From: Lachnospiraceae bacterium
GTDB taxonomy: Bacteria; Bacillota; Clostridia; Lachnospirales; Lachnospiraceae
Direction of reading: 5' to 3'
Length of the DNA stretch: 64,000 nt
Assembly: GCA_017521605.1 (NCBI GenBank)
Contig: JAFXCD010000023.1
Coordinates: 24,326-88,325, forward strand
Below the pieces are notes generated by a model. That model saw only the letters and a program-made list of their open reading frames with translations, did no database searches and was not told where the DNA came from. The position numbers and the translations under genes were made by a program. Every line of letters begins with the position of its first letter. The first letter of the stretch is position 1. Positions 63,320 through 64,000 of the stretch are shown here, piece by piece.

Positions 63320-63829
63320 ATGAGAATAGAAACAGAAAGAGTAATTATTACCGAATTTGATTTAACTATGGCTGAAAGTGTACATAGAAATTCTTTGGAT
63401 GAGGACACTAGACAATTTGTGCCTGATGAGGTTTTTGAAACAATAGAAGATGCCAAGGAAACGATAGAGTTTCTTATGAGTATGTACGAATCAGCAGAAG
63501 GTCCTTTTGTATATCCGGTATTGCTTAAAAATGGAACTAATGTAGGTTATGTTCAATTGGTATCATTAGCGGAAGGTTTTGAGGTTGGATATCATATTGG
63601 AAAAGAATATACAAAAAATGGATATGCCACAGAAGCATTAACAGCCTTTTTGAATGAAATAATGCCCCAAAAGAATTTAAATCAGGTATATGGAATTTGT
63701 GTGTCAGAAAACATTGCATCTAAAAAAGTCTTGGAAAAGTGTGGCTTTGAAAAGGAATATGAAGGTATAGGCGAGTACCAAGGTGAAAGTAGACAAATTG
63801 CGAAATATGTTTTGAAGAAAGGTCTGTAA
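63320..63829 (+). CDS. GNAT family N-acetyltransferase (RimJ/RimL type)
   Basis: MRIETERVIITEFDLTMAES is the RimJ/RimL-like start. GYHIGKEYTKNGYATEALTAFLN has the CoA loop (KNGYAT) and ENIASKKVLEKCGFEKEYEGIG is the usual final block. These acetylate protein N-termini, amino acids or drugs. It is a second acetyltransferase in a row, but not a close duplicate of the first. Confidence 0.88.
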   Translation: MRIETERVIITEFDLTMAESVHRNSLDEDTRQFVPDEVFETIEDAKETIEFLMSMYESAEGPFVYPVLLKNGTNVGYVQLVSLAEGFEVGYHIGKEYTKNGYATEALTAFLNEIMPQKNLNQVYGICVSENIASKKVLEKCGFEKEYEGIGEYQGESRQIAKYVLKKGL

Positions 63830-63914
63830 ATAAGCAGATGTTAATATGCGTTGCTTGTGGCAACGGCTCTTTTGAATATAGAATTGAGCCATCAAAAACA
63901 AGGAGGCACAGATT

Positions 63915-64000
63915 ATGCTTAATGAAAATATCAAAAGAATTAGAAAGTCAAAAGGGCTATCGCAAGAAGAACTTGCAATCAAACTGAATGTAGTAAGACA
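63915..64000 (+). CDS. XRE-family helix-turn-helix regulator (3' truncated by window)
   Basis: The first 28 residues, MLNENIKRIRKSKGLSQEEL, then AIKLNVVR, are a Cro/CI-type HTH. AGGAGG at 63901 is a strong SD. The rest lies outside the window. Confidence 0.85.
   Translation, partial: MLNENIKRIRKSKGLSQEELAIKLNVVR

Noticed and set aside
63840-63900. Two inverted repeats (CGTTGC/GCAACG and GGCTC/GAGCC) before the XRE gene
   Set aside because: Short stems without T-run; could be an operator but cannot be supported from one half-visible gene.
1-64000. CRISPR arrays, insertion sequences, rRNA operons
   Set aside because: No regularly spaced repeats, transposase genes or rRNA-like sequence were found.

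Overview
The window looks like a chromosomal segment of a low-GC Gram-positive gut anaerobe, most likely a member of the Lachnospiraceae (Clostridia). Reasons: AT-rich codon use, strong GGAGG ribosome binding sites, PlsY, PTS enzyme I, a GH95 fucosidase, YfhO- and PMT-type membrane glycosyltransferases, and a Gram-positive type Pel exopolysaccharide cluster. The assignment rests on gene content only.

Layout. (1) 1-6.4 kb: end of a membrane protein, a sigma-70/ECF factor with a very long C-terminal extension behind an ECF-like promoter, a convergent membrane-anchored CBM2-like protein, an SGNH esterase, PlsY and an ABC exporter. (2) 6.4-24.4 kb: one long plus-strand polysaccharide operon. It opens with a PqqD-like protein, then a PelD-like c-di-GMP receptor carrying an extra degenerate SDR domain, PelE-like, a large polytopic protein, a PelA-position extracytoplasmic protein, PelF and PelG. 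Glycosyltransferases, an acyltransferase, a DUF4832-like protein and a second flippase follow. (3) 24.3-29.6 kb: one opposite-strand glycosyltransferase-like gene, two GT2, one GT8 and a nucleotidyltransferase. (4) 29.7-33.9 kb: a RiPP-like export cassette: a 156-aa secreted-protein precursor with a leader-like N-terminus, an intercistronic terminator, an ABC exporter, a convergent PqqD-HprK fusion and an ER-type S26 signal peptidase. (5) 33.9-51.8 kb: metabolism and housekeeping: 1-phosphofructokinase, PTS enzyme I, a tandem GT-C/PMT protein, a lipase, a class I amidotransferase, GH95, YfhO, a KDPG aldolase/KDG kinase operon with a LacI-type operator, a short DtxR-like regulator, AzlCD and an SDR enzyme.

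(6) 51.9-64 kb: an accessory island at tRNA-Leu(AAG). The last 20 bp of the tRNA recur exactly 8,000 bp downstream. Each copy is followed by a terminator, a palindrome built on CCTAGGG, and the same 60-bp repeat. The first module holds a poly-immunity array (four alpha-helical paralogues with a CWxW-type motif, SMI1/KNR4-like proteins, unknown small proteins), a strongly structured candidate RNA with its own -10 box and terminator, and a putative PBECR-like nuclease gene directly behind that RNA. The second module holds more SMI1/KNR4 genes and gene remnants. It continues into a serine hydrolase, two GNAT acetyltransferases and an XRE regulator cut by the window edge.

The pieces most worth following are the SDR-PelD fusion with an intact RxxD site, the two PqqD-like proteins that bracket the polysaccharide/RiPP-like region, the leader-peptide export cassette, and the tRNA island with its structured RNA plus nuclease-like gene. 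No toxin gene, integrase, transposase, lasso cyclase or CRISPR array was seen.
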